A stretch of DNA of 64,000 nucleotides from Clostridium chauvoei (lineage in GTDB: Bacteria; Bacillota; Clostridia; Clostridiales; Clostridiaceae): positions 1,116,001 to 1,180,000 of the forward strand of contig NZ_CP018624.1 in assembly GCF_002327185.1 (NCBI RefSeq). Reading direction: 5' to 3'. Shown here in pieces: positions 1 through 8,251 of the stretch. The position numbers and the translations under genes were made by a program. Each line of letters begins with the position of its first letter. The first letter of the stretch is position 1. The notes beneath the pieces were generated by a model. That model was not told the DNA's origin. It worked only from the letters and a program-made list of their open reading frames with translations, and made no database searches.

Positions 1-184
1 CCACAGCTTTAACAAAAGCTGCTCCGTGAGAAAGGTCCATTGCTTCAGCTTCAGCTTTATCTTTATTTATATCTACAATTACAATATCAGATGCTAAACC
101 TTGAATCATTAATGAATAAGCAGTAGTAGAACCCACAAATCCAGCACCGATTATAGAAATTTTATTTGCTTTTTCTTTGATCAT
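1..184 (-). CDS. ldh: L-lactate dehydrogenase, N-terminal part (cut by window edge)
   Basis: The minus strand reads from an ATG at 184 into a Rossmann fold with the nucleotide-binding motif GAGFVG at about residues 13-18, then [21 protein letters not shown], the usual start of NAD-dependent L-lactate dehydrogenases. The family reduces pyruvate to lactate with NADH during fermentation in the cytoplasm. Only about 61 codons are present, because the gene leaves the window at position 1. A good ribosome binding site (GGAGGG) lies just before the start, and a strong promoter lies at 246-274. Malate dehydrogenase shares the fold, but the DLSHG stretch fits lactate dehydrogenase better. The catalytic histidine and substrate-specificity loop are outside the window. 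Confidence 0.9.
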   Translation of the reverse strand, partial: MIKEKANKISIIGAGFVGSTTAYSLMIQGLASDIVIVDINKDKAEAEAMDLSHGAAFVKAV

Positions 185-245
185 TGTTATCCCTCCTAAA
201 AACTCTACAAATAAAGCAGAGTAAACAACTAAGATTTATATTAGT

Positions 246-274
246 ATTATATATTAATTAATAATTATTATCAA
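246..274 (-). promoter_or_regulatory. ldh promoter
   Basis: On the minus strand TTGATA (269-274) is followed after exactly 17 bases by a perfect TATAAT (246-251). It sits about 60 bases before the ldh start codon. No perfect Rex operator was seen next to it. The rest of the 185-448 intergenic stretch is AT-rich and holds nothing else I can name. Confidence 0.65.
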
Positions 275-448
275 TAGTGATTTGTATATATTTTTATAAA
301 GGTTAAGGATATATACATATATGATTTTTTTATTGTAAAATTATATGAAGATTAATATAATATAAATAAAAATGAACAATAAGTGAAAAGTTATATATAA
401 GAGTTTTATTAGAAATTCAATGGACTATAATTAAAAGACGGAGGTATT

Positions 449-778
449 ATGTTTACTGATAATAGAGGATATTGCGAGAAATGTAAAAAAATAAGATCAT
501 ATACATTGAAGGAGCATAAAATTGTAAAGGAATTAAATATTGGTAGAATAGAAGTAATAGAGTTATCTGCTCACTGTTTAACTTGTGGGGAATTAATTTA
601 TTCAGAAAAAGTTAGAGAAAAAAATAGCAAGGAAGTAGAGCAAGCTATTATGAATTTACAAGAAGAATTAGAGATTTTGCATATGCTTAGAGAAGTTAAA
701 ACAAGTGATATTATAAAAGAGAGTTCAGATAAGGAAATTTTGGAAGAAATAAAATCAATATTAAGAGATAAAAAATAA
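449..778 (+). CDS. Small protein with MqsA/YgiT-like zinc-binding cysteines
   Basis: A 109-residue protein with two CxxC pairs near the N-terminus (YCEKC, HCLTC), spaced like the zinc-binding half of YgiT/MqsA-type antitoxins. A charged, probably coiled-coil C-terminal half follows. The helix-turn-helix half of full MqsA antitoxins is missing, and no toxin gene is next to it, so a toxin-antitoxin role is not supported. The start has a GGAGG ribosome binding site six bases upstream. The gene stands alone and ends at a strong terminator. Function unknown; the zinc-binding fold is inferred from the cysteines only. Confidence 0.7.
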   Translation: MFTDNRGYCEKCKKIRSYTLKEHKIVKELNIGRIEVIELSAHCLTCGELIYSEKVREKNSKEVEQAIMNLQEELEILHMLREVKTSDIIKESSDKEILEEIKSILRDKK

Positions 779-832
779 AAGAAACTTATTTAATTAACCT
801 AAAGAAACTGTTAATTAAATAAGTTTCTTTTT
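778..832 (+). terminator. Rho-independent terminator
   Basis: An 18-bp perfect stem (781-798 with 810-827) is followed by a run of T. It starts within a few bases of the preceding stop codon. Confidence 0.85.
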
Positions 833-915
833 AATAGTGTCATTTTAAAATACATTATTAAATATAATATATTGGAATGACTATAGAGTTTCTTAAAAGG
901 GGAAAGGGGGACAGC

Positions 916-1857
916 ATGGAAGAGAATCTATTAGATCTCTTTATCTATATTGATGAAGGATTAATTAAAAATATGAATGCATTAGCATTAAATGGATATA
1001 TAGATATAAGAACAGTTACTAATATAAAAGATAGAACTTTATCAGGAAATGTAAATTTCTCTAATAGAGACGTATATGGAAATAATGAAAAAGATGGTAT
1101 TGATAAAGTAGAAGGATATAAAACAAAACGTTATTCTTTAGATGATAATTATCAAAATACTAAAGGATCAGATGCTGGAGTAGAAGGTAAAGAGTATGAT
1201 AGAATTCAAGAACAATTTCAAAGAATAAATACTACTTTTTTATTACATAATCAATTAGTTAGCTCTTTATATAATAATAATAGTATTAGATTAATAGAAA
1301 AAAATAATATAATTGAAGAACAACTAAGGGAAGGAGAGATTTTAGAAGTAGAAGGTGAAATTACTACCTTATCTATAGTTCCATATTTAAATACATTAAT
1401 TAATGTACTTAATTGTTATGGTACTGAAAATCTAAACAATTTATTAAAGGATTCTAATCTTAAGGAGTTAAACTATACAACAATAGTTAAATTGTTGGAA
1501 TGTATGAAAAATTGTGTTACGGAAAGTGGTACTGAGGAAATGATTTTATCCAATGGAGAAAGTTATTTAATTTTAGTTGTTAACAGCACATATTTTTTAA
1601 GTTCTAAAGCATGTATGTATGATTTTATGAATTGTCCATGTAGAGTAATTGGCAAAACTATGAAGGTTTGTTGCGGTAATGAAAAATTAAGTTTATTTAG
1701 GAAATCATCCCAAGAAAAATATTATGAAACTTTATTAGAATCAATGAATCCATATTTTGAACTTTTAAATAAAAATGGAATACTGTTGCCAGAAAAACCT
1801 AATATAATTATACATGGAAAAGCAACAGTTATGTTACCTATGAGTATTTGCGTATAG
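916..1857 (+). CDS. DUF6414-like conserved hypothetical protein
   Basis: I chose the ATG at 916 (313 residues) because a GGAAAGGGGG ribosome binding site lies six bases before it. An in-frame start at 877 has none. The protein opens with LFIYIDEG and carries LEVEGEITT in the middle, which resembles the DUF6414 family of unknown function. The middle section after residue 60 is low in complexity and rich in Asn, Asp and Lys. A cysteine-rich patch (MNCPCRVIG, VCCGN) lies at about residues 240-265. No signal peptide or membrane segment is seen. The family link is from memory of short motifs and is moderate only. Confidence 0.6.
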   Translation: MEENLLDLFIYIDEGLIKNMNALALNGYIDIRTVTNIKDRTLSGNVNFSNRDVYGNNEKDGIDKVEGYKTKRYSLDDNYQNTKGSDAGVEGKEYDRIQEQFQRINTTFLLHNQLVSSLYNNNSIRLIEKNNIIEEQLREGEILEVEGEITTLSIVPYLNTLINVLNCYGTENLNNLLKDSNLKELNYTTIVKLLECMKNCVTESGTEEMILSNGESYLILVVNSTYFLSSKACMYDFMNCPCRVIGKTMKVCCGNEKLSLFRKSSQEKYYETLLESMNPYFELLNKNGILLPEKPNIIIHGKATVMLPMSICV

Positions 1858-1944
1858 CATAAATTTAATTGTTATTAATGTCAAAAATACACACTTGGCA
1901 TATTATGTTAGTAAAGAAATTAGATTAACTAAGGAGGAGTTTTA

Positions 1945-2469
1945 ATGTGTAACTGCAGTTCAAATAATGGATGTAATAATGTTGCAATAAATAGTAATTG
2001 TAGCAATGCTTATAGAATGGGATATAATAGGGGATATTGTTGTGGTAATGAGGAAGGATATAAAGCTGGCTATTTAGATGGTGAAAAAGCTGGATGTCAA
2101 AAAGGATATGTTAAAGGATTAAAAGTTGGATGTCAAAAAGGATATCAAAAAGGATATAAAGATGGTGCTGAAAAGGCTTATCAAAAGGGATATGAAAATG
2201 GTTATAAAGCAGGATGTCAAAATGGATATCAACAAGGATATAAAGATGGGAAAGAAGCTGGAATAAGAGAAGGCTATAAAAAAGGTAAGGCAGTAGGATA
2301 TAAAGAGGGAAAAGTAGTAGGATGTAAAGAAGGATATAAGAAAGGTTATAGTGATGGATATAAGGCTGGATTAAATGCTGGTCAAAATAATGGTTGTGAT
2401 AGTGTTTTAGATAATAATGATTGTGACAATAATAGTTGCAATTTATGGAGTGAAGAAGATTATTGCTAG
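1945..2469 (+). CDS. Glycine-tetrad repeat protein (GYxx repeats), function unknown
   Basis: A 174-residue protein with an AGGAGG ribosome binding site. From about residue 26 to 149 it can be written as 31 tetrapeptides in a row. All but one begin with Gly, and the second position is most often Tyr, otherwise Cys, Lys, Leu or similar (GYKA, GYLD, GCQK, GYQK). A Cys-rich head (CNC, NGC) and a Cys/Asp/Asn-rich tail flank the repeats. There is no signal peptide and no membrane segment. The pattern recalls the GYxxG runs of Yae1-like and flagellar-assembly FliH-like proteins, but length and context match neither. The Gly at every fourth residue would suit tightly packed helices. The protein is lysine-rich and basic in the repeats. 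Confidence 0.75.
   Translation: MCNCSSNNGCNNVAINSNCSNAYRMGYNRGYCCGNEEGYKAGYLDGEKAGCQKGYVKGLKVGCQKGYQKGYKDGAEKAYQKGYENGYKAGCQNGYQQGYKDGKEAGIREGYKKGKAVGYKEGKVVGCKEGYKKGYSDGYKAGLNAGQNNGCDSVLDNNDCDNNSCNLWSEEDYC
2020..2394 (+). repeat. 12-bp coding repeat array (Gly tetrads)
   Basis: The DNA behind the tetrapeptides is an imperfect 12-bp tandem array with recurring words such as aaaggatat and ggatataaa. Individual units differ at silent and non-silent sites, so the array is old rather than freshly expanded. Confidence 0.7.
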
Positions 2470-2502
2470 AAATTATTTTTACAACTTAAATTAAACTAAA
2501 AT

Positions 2503-2602
2503 AAAAGAAAGCTTTAAAATGATATGTTATTTTTATAGTAGACAATTTAAATAATAAAATTGTAACTATTAGATGAAAGATATCAAAAAGAGCTTTCTTT
2601 TT
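2503..2602 (+). terminator. Possible terminator with large loop
   Basis: AAAAGAAAGCT at 2503-2513 pairs with AGCTTTCTTTT at 2591-2601, followed by more T. The 77-base loop contains its own hairpin (ACAATTT / AAATTGT). It could be a branched terminator of the tetrad-repeat gene, but the loop is unusually long. Confidence 0.4.
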
Positions 2603-2708
2603 ATTTATAAAATCAAATATTATCACCTATATAGCATATTTTTATAATTTAAAGAATAGATACTATTAAGAGCATAAAAAAGGACAGAAAATATACAGAG
2701 GTGATATT

Positions 2709-2876
2709 ATGAACAAAGATAAAATAAAGGAGCTGTATGTAAAGACATTTCATAACTCTAATGATAGTTTATCATTAGATAAAATGGAAAAAGAATTAAT
2801 TGACTATTATAATGCAGCTGGTTTTGATATTGCTACATTAGAGAAATTAATGGATAGTATAGATCAAGAGCAATAA
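2709..2876 (+). CDS. 55-residue conserved-type hypothetical protein
   Basis: A short reading frame from ATG at 2709 to TAA at 2874-2876, preceded by AGAGGTGAT. It encodes a charged helical peptide (starting MNKDKIKELY, ending SIDQEQ) without membrane segment or cysteines. The good ribosome binding site and the hairpin right after the stop support a real gene. No family recognised. Confidence 0.6.
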   Translation: MNKDKIKELYVKTFHNSNDSLSLDKMEKELIDYYNAAGFDIATLEKLMDSIDQEQ

Positions 2877-2882
2877 AAAGTA

Positions 2883-2915
2883 ATAAGGGAACTTTATTTA
2901 AATTGTTCCCTTGAA
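2883..2915 (+). terminator. Hairpin after small gene
   Basis: AAGGGAAC (2885-2892) pairs with GTTCCCTT (2905-2912). The T-run after it is poor, so it is a weak terminator or attenuator. Confidence 0.45.
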
Positions 2916-2958
2916 GTTTAATTTCCCAGAGTATATATTTTTATGGAGGTGTATATTT

Positions 2959-3171
2959 GTGGAAAAAAGAAGGGATCCTAAAAAATTTAAAGAGGTATTT
3001 TTAAGTGTAAGAAAAATTATAGCATTATTAGTTACAATAGTATTTTGCTATCTTAGTATTATAGGTAGAATAAGTTCATCAGAATTCATTCCTGTATTTA
3101 GTATGATTATAGGGTATTATTTTGGAAAATCTACAGCTTTAGATACTAATATATCAGAAAAAATAGATTAA
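2959..3171 (+). CDS. Small two-segment membrane protein
   Basis: I place the start at the GTG at 2959 (70 residues), eight bases after a GGAGGT ribosome binding site. An upstream in-frame TTG at 2911 would overlap the preceding hairpin. After a basic N-terminus there are two hydrophobic segments (about residues 17-37 and 42-58), the second ending in MIIGYYFGKST. The form resembles small holin-like or phage-type membrane proteins common in clostridia, but no phage genes are near. Function unknown. Confidence 0.6.
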   Translation: MEKRRDPKKFKEVFLSVRKIIALLVTIVFCYLSIIGRISSSEFIPVFSMIIGYYFGKSTALDTNISEKID

Positions 3172-3183
3172 ATATAAAAATTT

Positions 3184-3220
3184 AAGCCCAATGTAAATAG
3201 ACTTACATTGGGTTTTTTAT
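3184..3220 (+). terminator. Rho-independent terminator
   Basis: CCCAATGTAA (3188-3197 region) pairs with TTACATTGGG, with a 6-base loop and a T-run of six after it. Confidence 0.85.
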
Positions 3221-3240
3221 ATAAAAAACTATATTATAGA

Positions 3241-3266
3241 TTGTTAATAATGTGACAATTATCACG
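3241..3266 (+). promoter_or_regulatory. Nested Rex-like and CRP/FNR-like operator before narA
   Basis: TTGTTAATAATGTGACAA at 3241-3258 matches 12 of the 14 fixed bases of the clostridial Rex consensus (TTGTTAANNNNTTAACAA). Overlapping it, 3251-3266 reads TGTGA-N6-TCACG, nine of ten bases of the CRP/FNR-family consensus. Either would link nitrate reductase to redox state. A -35-like TTGATT (3268-3273) lies directly after it, but I cannot place a convincing -10. The match is by eye; no regulator gene is in the window. Confidence 0.4.
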
Positions 3267-3363
3267 GTTGATTTTATATGGAAATGATAAAATATTTAAT
3301 GTATAGGATTAAATAATAGTCATAATACTAGATATAAATATAAAAGACTGGAGATGTTATTAT

Positions 3364-5442
3364 ATGAAAAAAATACAATCTACTTGTAATTTTTGTGCTT
3401 TAGCATGTAATGTGGATTTTTACGTAGAAGATGGGGAAATTAAAAAGATAGCACCAACAGAGCACTATCCTGTAAATAAAGGATTTTGTTGTATAAAAGG
3501 CTTAAATTTAGATAAGCAACAAACAAAAATAAAAGCAAGAAAAAGACCTCTTATAAGAAATGAAAAGGGCGAAATGGAAGAGGTTTCATGGGAAAAGGGC
3601 TTTGATATATTTGCAACAAAGATGACTGATATTCAAGAAAAATATGGGAAAGAAAGCGTAGCCTTTATTAGTACAGGACAAATGACAACTGAAGATATGG
3701 CTCTTTTAGGACACGTTGGCAGAAGTTATATGGGAATAAATGGGGATGGAAACACTAGACTTTGTATGGCTACTTCAGTAGTTGCACATAAGCAAAGTTT
3801 TGGCTTTGATGCTCCACCATATACATTAAAAGATGCAGAACTATCAGATACTATTATTTTTATTGGTGCAAATCCTGTTATAGCACATCCTGTATTTTGG
3901 GGAAGAGTTAAAAATAATAAAGAAGCTAAAATAATAACTATAGATCCAAGAAAATCAGAAACAGCTTTAAATTCAGATATATGGATAGATATAAAACCTA
4001 AGGCTGACTTAGTGTTACTTTATACTTTAGCAAACATATTAATTGAAAAAGGTTGGATTGACACTAACTATATTGAAAATTATACAGAAGGCTTTGAAGA
4101 TTTTAAAAATCATGTTAGTAAGTTTACCTTAGAATCTGTTGAAGAAGAAACTGGAATATCAAAAGATAGAGTTTTAGAGTTAGCTAAGATTATTCATGAA
4201 GGAAAAAAAGTATCATTTTGGTGGACAATGGGAGTAAACCAAGGATATGAGGCTGTTAGAACAGCACAATCAATAATAAATCTTGCAATAATGACTGGGA
4301 ATATAGGAAGAGAAGGAACTGGTGCAAATTCATTAACTGGACAATGTAATGCAATGGGTTCAAGAGCTTTTAGTAATACTGCAGGGCTTTATGGTGGTGG
4401 AGAATACGATAATGCAGTAAGAAGAAAAGCTGTAGCAGAAGCATTAGAAATGGATGAAAGCTTATTACCATCAAAGCCAACATTACCATATAACATGATT
4501 ATAGAAAAAGTAAAATCAGGAGAGATTAAAGGTTTATGGGTAGTATGTACAAACCCAAGACATTCATGGACAAACAATGAAGAATTTGAGGAAGCTGTTA
4601 AGAACTTAGACTTTTTTGTAGTTCAAGATATATATGAAGATACAGATAGTGCTAAACTTTGTGATTTATACTTACCATCAGTACCAGCTATTAAAAAACA
4701 AGGGGTATTAATAAACACAGAAAGACGTTTATCATTAGTTTCTCCAGTTTTAGAAAAAGAAGAAGGAGAATTAACAGATTACGAAATATTCCTTGGAATT
4801 GGTAGAGCTTTAGGAATGGGAAGTTTATTAGATAATTGGAAGACTCCAAAGGATGCTTTTGAACTTCTAAAAAAATGTTCAAAAGGAATGCCTTGTGATA
4901 TTACAGGAGTAACATATGAATCTCTTGAAAATTCTAAAGGAATTCAATGGCCTTTTAGAGAGGGAGAAAGTCTTAAAGAAGATGAAAGAAGACTGTTTGA
5001 AGACAATAAATATTATACACCATCTAAGAAGGCTAAATTTGTATTTGAAGATATAGCAGAATCTCCAATAAAGGTAAGTAAAGAATTCCCTTATATATTT
5101 AACTCAGGTAGAGGCACTGTAGGACAATGGCACACGCAAACAAGAACAAGAGAGATGGATGTAGTTTCTAATATTTCTTCAAAGGAAGCATATGTTTATA
5201 TAAATAAAGAACTTGCGAAGGATTTAAATATATTACCTAATGAAATAATTAGAATAAAATCTTCAAATGGAGTAGCAAAAGAATTTATAGCAAAGATTAC
5301 TGAAAATGTTAAAAAAGATCATCTTTATGCACCAATTCATTATATAGAAACTAATGCATTGACACCTTCAATATTTGACCCATATTCAAAGGAACCATCA
5401 TATAAAACTGTTACAGTAAATATTGAAAAATTAAATGATTAA
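3364..5442 (+). CDS. narA: Ferredoxin-linked molybdenum nitrate reductase catalytic subunit
   Basis: A 692-residue molybdopterin oxidoreductase of the Nap/Nas type that reduces nitrate to nitrite in the cytoplasm; there is no Tat signal. The N-terminal 4Fe-4S ligands are C8, C11, C15 and C42 or C43. C134 in TRLCMAT is the expected cysteine ligand to molybdenum. The molybdopterin domains run from about residue 55 to the end, closing with the cofactor-binding domain (NSGRGTVGQWHTQTRTR). Length and gene order (this gene, a four-cluster ferredoxin, a flavoprotein) match the narABC set known from C. perfringens. The monocluster form and Cys ligand also fit assimilatory nitrate reductases. A formate dehydrogenase would need Cys or Sec in a different setting, so nitrate reductase is the better call. 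Confidence 0.88.
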   Translation: MKKIQSTCNFCALACNVDFYVEDGEIKKIAPTEHYPVNKGFCCIKGLNLDKQQTKIKARKRPLIRNEKGEMEEVSWEKGFDIFATKMTDIQEKYGKESVAFISTGQMTTEDMALLGHVGRSYMGINGDGNTRLCMATSVVAHKQSFGFDAPPYTLKDAELSDTIIFIGANPVIAHPVFWGRVKNNKEAKIITIDPRKSETALNSDIWIDIKPKADLVLLYTLANILIEKGWIDTNYIENYTEGFEDFKNHVSKFTLESVEEETGISKDRVLELAKIIHEGKKVSFWWTMGVNQGYEAVRTAQSIINLAIMTGNIGREGTGANSLTGQCNAMGSRAFSNTAGLYGGGEYDNAVRRKAVAEALEMDESLLPSKPTLPYNMIIEKVKSGEIKGLWVVCTNPRHSWTNNEEFEEAVKNLDFFVVQDIYEDTDSAKLCDLYLPSVPAIKKQGVLINTERRLSLVSPVLEKEEGELTDYEIFLGIGRALGMGSLLDNWKTPKDAFELLKKCSKGMPCDITGVTYESLENSKGIQWPFREGESLKEDERRLFEDNKYYTPSKKAKFVFEDIAESPIKVSKEFPYIFNSGRGTVGQWHTQTRTREMDVVSNISSKEAYVYINKELAKDLNILPNEIIRIKSSNGVAKEFIAKITENVKKDHLYAPIHYIETNALTPSIFDPYSKEPSYKTVTVNIEKLND

Positions 5443-5454
5443 GGAGCTATTAGG

Positions 5455-5868
5455 ATGAAAAGAATAAAAATAGATAGAAAAAAATGTGTTGGATGCTTAA
5501 CATGCACTACGGCTTGTATTGTATCACATGAATCAACAGAAACTAGAAGTAGAATAACTATAGATAGCAATTCAAAGTACTCACCAATTTTTTGCAGACA
5601 TTGTGATAAACCAGAATGTGTTTATACGTGTATGACAGGAGCTATGAGTAAAGATAGAGAAACAGGTCTTGTAAACTATGATAAAAATAAATGTGCTAGT
5701 TGTTATATGTGTATAATGGCATGTCCATATGGAGTTTTAAAAGCAGATAGAGAGAAGCATAAAGAGATTATGAAATGTTATATGTGTATGAATACAAAAG
5801 AAGAAACTCCTCAATGTGTAGAAAAGTGTCCTATGTCAGCAATTACATTAGAGGAGGTAGAAGAATAA
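5455..5868 (+). CDS. narB: Four-cluster ferredoxin-like electron carrier for nitrate reductase
   Basis: A 137-residue protein with sixteen cysteines in four groups (11/14/17/21, 47/50/55/59, 80/83/86/90, 108/111/121/125). These are ligands for four 4Fe-4S clusters in the DmsB/HycB/NarH-like fold. It would carry electrons between the flavoprotein and NarA. It starts 12 bases after narA with a modest AGGAG site, and its stop overlaps the narC start (TAATG), so all three are one translationally coupled unit. No signal peptide or membrane anchor, which agrees with a soluble cytoplasmic enzyme. Confidence 0.88.
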   Translation: MKRIKIDRKKCVGCLTCTTACIVSHESTETRSRITIDSNSKYSPIFCRHCDKPECVYTCMTGAMSKDRETGLVNYDKNKCASCYMCIMACPYGVLKADREKHKEIMKCYMCMNTKEETPQCVEKCPMSAITLEEVEE

Positions 5869-7094
5869 TGAGATATATCGTTATAGGAGCTTCAGCAGCA
5901 GGAATAAGTGGAGCTAAAACTTTAAGAGAGTTAGATAGAAGTGCAGAAATAATTTTAGTATCAAAGGATACAAATGTATATTCAAGATGTATATTGCATC
6001 ATTATATTTCTGATCATAGAAATATTGAACAATTAAATTTTACAGATGAAGATTTTTTCACTGAAAATAATATAAATTGGATTAAAGGTGTAGAGGTTGT
6101 TTCAGTAAATGAAGATAAACAAACTATATTACTTTCAAATGATGAAGTTTTAGAATATGACAAGCTTTTAATAGCAAGTGGAGCATCGGCATTTATACCT
6201 CCAATTGAAAATTTAAGAGAAGCTAATAAAGTAGTAGTACTTAGAAATTTAGATGATGCAATCTTTATAAAAAATGAAATAAAAGACATAAAAAATGTAG
6301 TAGTACTAGGGGCTGGACTAGTAGGGATAGATGCAATCAGTGGTTTATTAAACTATGATTTAAATATTTCATTAGTAGAAATGGGTGATAAAATTCTTCC
6401 ATTACAATTAGATAAATATACTTCAAAAGTTTATGAGGATAAATTTGTAGAAAATAGAGTTAACTTAAAACTTAATGTTAAAGCTGAGAAATTAATATTA
6501 GATGAAAATAAAAATCCAAAAGCGTTATTGCTAAATACAGGAGAGGAAGTTCCTTGTGACTTAGTAATTGTTGCAACTGGTGTAAGATCAAATGTTAAGT
6601 TCATAGAAGATACGAAAATAGCTACAGACAAATTTGGATTAATTATAAATGAAAAAGGTGAAACTAATATAGGAAATATATATGGTGCAGGGGATGTAAC
6701 AGGAAGAAATCCTATATGGCCTACAGCGGTAAAAGAAGGAATAATAGCTGCCAATAATATTATAGGAAATGAATTAATAATGACAGACTTTTTTGGAAGT
6801 AAAAACACTATGAATTTTGTTGGAATTGCTACAATGTCTATTGGATTAACAGATGCGCCAGATGATACATACAAAGTAGAAATTGAAATAGATGAAAATA
6901 ATTATAAAAAAATAATCCATAAAGATGGAAAAATATATGGAAGTATAATTCAAGGGGATTTATCTTATGCAGGAGTTTTAACACAACTTATTAAGGCAAA
7001 TATAGATATTTCTAGAGTGAAAAAGAATATTTTTGACATAGATTATTCAGACTTCTTTAATATAGAAGAAAATCTTGAATACAGTTATAAATAA
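5868..7094 (+). CDS. narC: NAD(P)H-dependent FAD oxidoreductase of the nitrate reductase unit
   Basis: The start at 5868 overlaps the narB stop and is preceded by GAGGAGGT inside narB, giving 408 residues. The FAD-binding motif is IGASAAG (about 6-12) and the NAD-binding motif is VLGAGLVG (about 147-154). Another FAD motif, IYGAGDVTG, lies near residue 270. YSRC with Cys41 sits where NADH oxidases and NirB-type flavoproteins keep their redox cysteine or its neighbour. It probably passes electrons from NAD(P)H to the NarB ferredoxin. A longer frame reading upstream from 5775 runs through narB and is not the start. Confidence 0.85.
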   Translation: MRYIVIGASAAGISGAKTLRELDRSAEIILVSKDTNVYSRCILHHYISDHRNIEQLNFTDEDFFTENNINWIKGVEVVSVNEDKQTILLSNDEVLEYDKLLIASGASAFIPPIENLREANKVVVLRNLDDAIFIKNEIKDIKNVVVLGAGLVGIDAISGLLNYDLNISLVEMGDKILPLQLDKYTSKVYEDKFVENRVNLKLNVKAEKLILDENKNPKALLLNTGEEVPCDLVIVATGVRSNVKFIEDTKIATDKFGLIINEKGETNIGNIYGAGDVTGRNPIWPTAVKEGIIAANNIIGNELIMTDFFGSKNTMNFVGIATMSIGLTDAPDDTYKVEIEIDENNYKKIIHKDGKIYGSIIQGDLSYAGVLTQLIKANIDISRVKKNIFDIDYSDFFNIEENLEYSYK

Positions 7095-7110
7095 TATTTT
7101 TTGCTAAATT

Positions 7111-7147
7111 AAAAAGGTTATAAAGTAATTTACTTTATAACCTTAAA
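7111..7147. terminator. Bidirectional terminator between narC and the anion channel
   Basis: A near-perfect 15-bp stem (7114-7128 with 7130-7144; a few central bases must form the loop) is flanked by A-run on the left and T/A-rich sequence on the right. It serves the convergent genes on both strands. Confidence 0.75.
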
Positions 7148-7156
7148 TATGTATTT

Positions 7157-8116
7157 TTAATTTTCTTCTTTAAATATGTTAGTAAATAATCTTATGAAGT
7201 TATAAATAACAAATAAGATTCCAGCACAAGCTAATATAAGTTGTAATGATCCAAATTCTTTTAAGATCATTGAAAATGTGCTTTGTCCAATGTCATTCAT
7301 CAAAGTACTTACTTTAAAAGTACCAAGAGTTGATATTGCAAGTGGGAATGTTATTCCAGCAAATGATGGTGTAAACTTCATTCTAAATATTTTTGGTAAT
7401 CTAGTGTACATATATATACAACATAAGATTACTATAAAGTATAAAAATAATGTTAAGTAAACATTTGGTTGTTTAAATAGTGTTAAATAAGCAACTAAGC
7501 AAAGACTAGGTGGAGCAGCCATTATACAAAGAGTTGGATATGGTAACTCAGCAACAGGCTTTGTAGCTAATCTATGAATCATAAATGGTAGTATTACAAA
7601 ATACGCTATAAATGAAAAATAGAATATTACTTTAGTTATTGTTGGTGATTTCATAGCAGGACTAGTTATTACAGCTACTATTATTCCAACAAAAGGTACG
7701 AAATAAGGCGGTAAGAATTTATGTATTTCTAATTTTTTTATTAAGTTATTATAAGTAAAGATTATAAGTACTATTACGTTAAGGCATATAGCAAATAACC
7801 ATAAGGATTTTCCTAATATGAAATTATATTTAACGTAGTAAGCTGCCATTAACATAATTGACATACAAAATGTAGGATAAATGCTTCCTAAAACTGTATC
7901 ATCAAGTTCTGTAAGTACTTGTTTAGGATGAAATATTAATTTTAAAAAACCAGCTAAGATAATTACTGTACCTATAGCAACTACTAGATGTCTAAAGGAA
8001 TTAAACCCTAGTATGGCAAATACGTTACTTAGTGTTAAAGCACTTAATAGTGTAGCCATTACACCTATAGGTAAATTTTTAAGTTTTTCTTTAAATATTA
8101 TTCTTTTGTTTGACAA
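7157..8116 (-). CDS. TDT / SLAC1-TehA family anion channel or transporter
   Basis: A 319-residue protein starting with TTG at 8116, eight bases from a strong AGGAGGG site. It has about ten hydrophobic segments and the LPIGVMATLLSALTLSN opening typical of the tellurite-resistance/dicarboxylate transporter and SLAC1 anion-channel family. Members export or import small anions such as nitrate, chloride or dicarboxylates. It lies between narC (convergent) and mobB (divergent) in the nitrate/molybdenum island, so a nitrate or nitrite channel is an attractive inference, not shown. Some databases label relatives exfoliative toxin A/B, which is a misnomer. The shared terminator makes it a single-gene unit. 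Confidence 0.75.
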   Translation of the reverse strand: MSNKRIIFKEKLKNLPIGVMATLLSALTLSNVFAILGFNSFRHLVVAIGTVIILAGFLKLIFHPKQVLTELDDTVLGSIYPTFCMSIMLMAAYYVKYNFILGKSLWLFAICLNVIVLIIFTYNNLIKKLEIHKFLPPYFVPFVGIIVAVITSPAMKSPTITKVIFYFSFIAYFVILPFMIHRLATKPVAELPYPTLCIMAAPPSLCLVAYLTLFKQPNVYLTLFLYFIVILCCIYMYTRLPKIFRMKFTPSFAGITFPLAISTLGTFKVSTLMNDIGQSTFSMILKEFGSLQLILACAGILFVIYNFIRLFTNIFKEEN

Positions 8117-8251
8117 TTTTTTAACCCTCCTATGAGTAAAATTATAAGTTAATTATACAGGAAAAAAAATAAAATTCAAGCATTAAATTGAAAAAATACA
8201 AATAAAATACAAAATTTACTTATAAAGGTATAAAATATGTCGATTATAGGA

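Noticed and set aside
449-778. MqsA antitoxin of a toxin-antitoxin pair
   Set aside because: No toxin frame on either side and no helix-turn-helix half; only the zinc-type cysteines agree.
2020-2394. CRISPR-like or minisatellite array
   Set aside because: The repeats are 12 bp, in frame, without spacers and with silent variation; they are coding.
5775-5867. Upstream extension of narC inside narB
   Set aside because: Reads an alternative frame of the narB cysteine region; the ATG at 5868 with GAGGAGGT and the TAATG overlap is the natural start.
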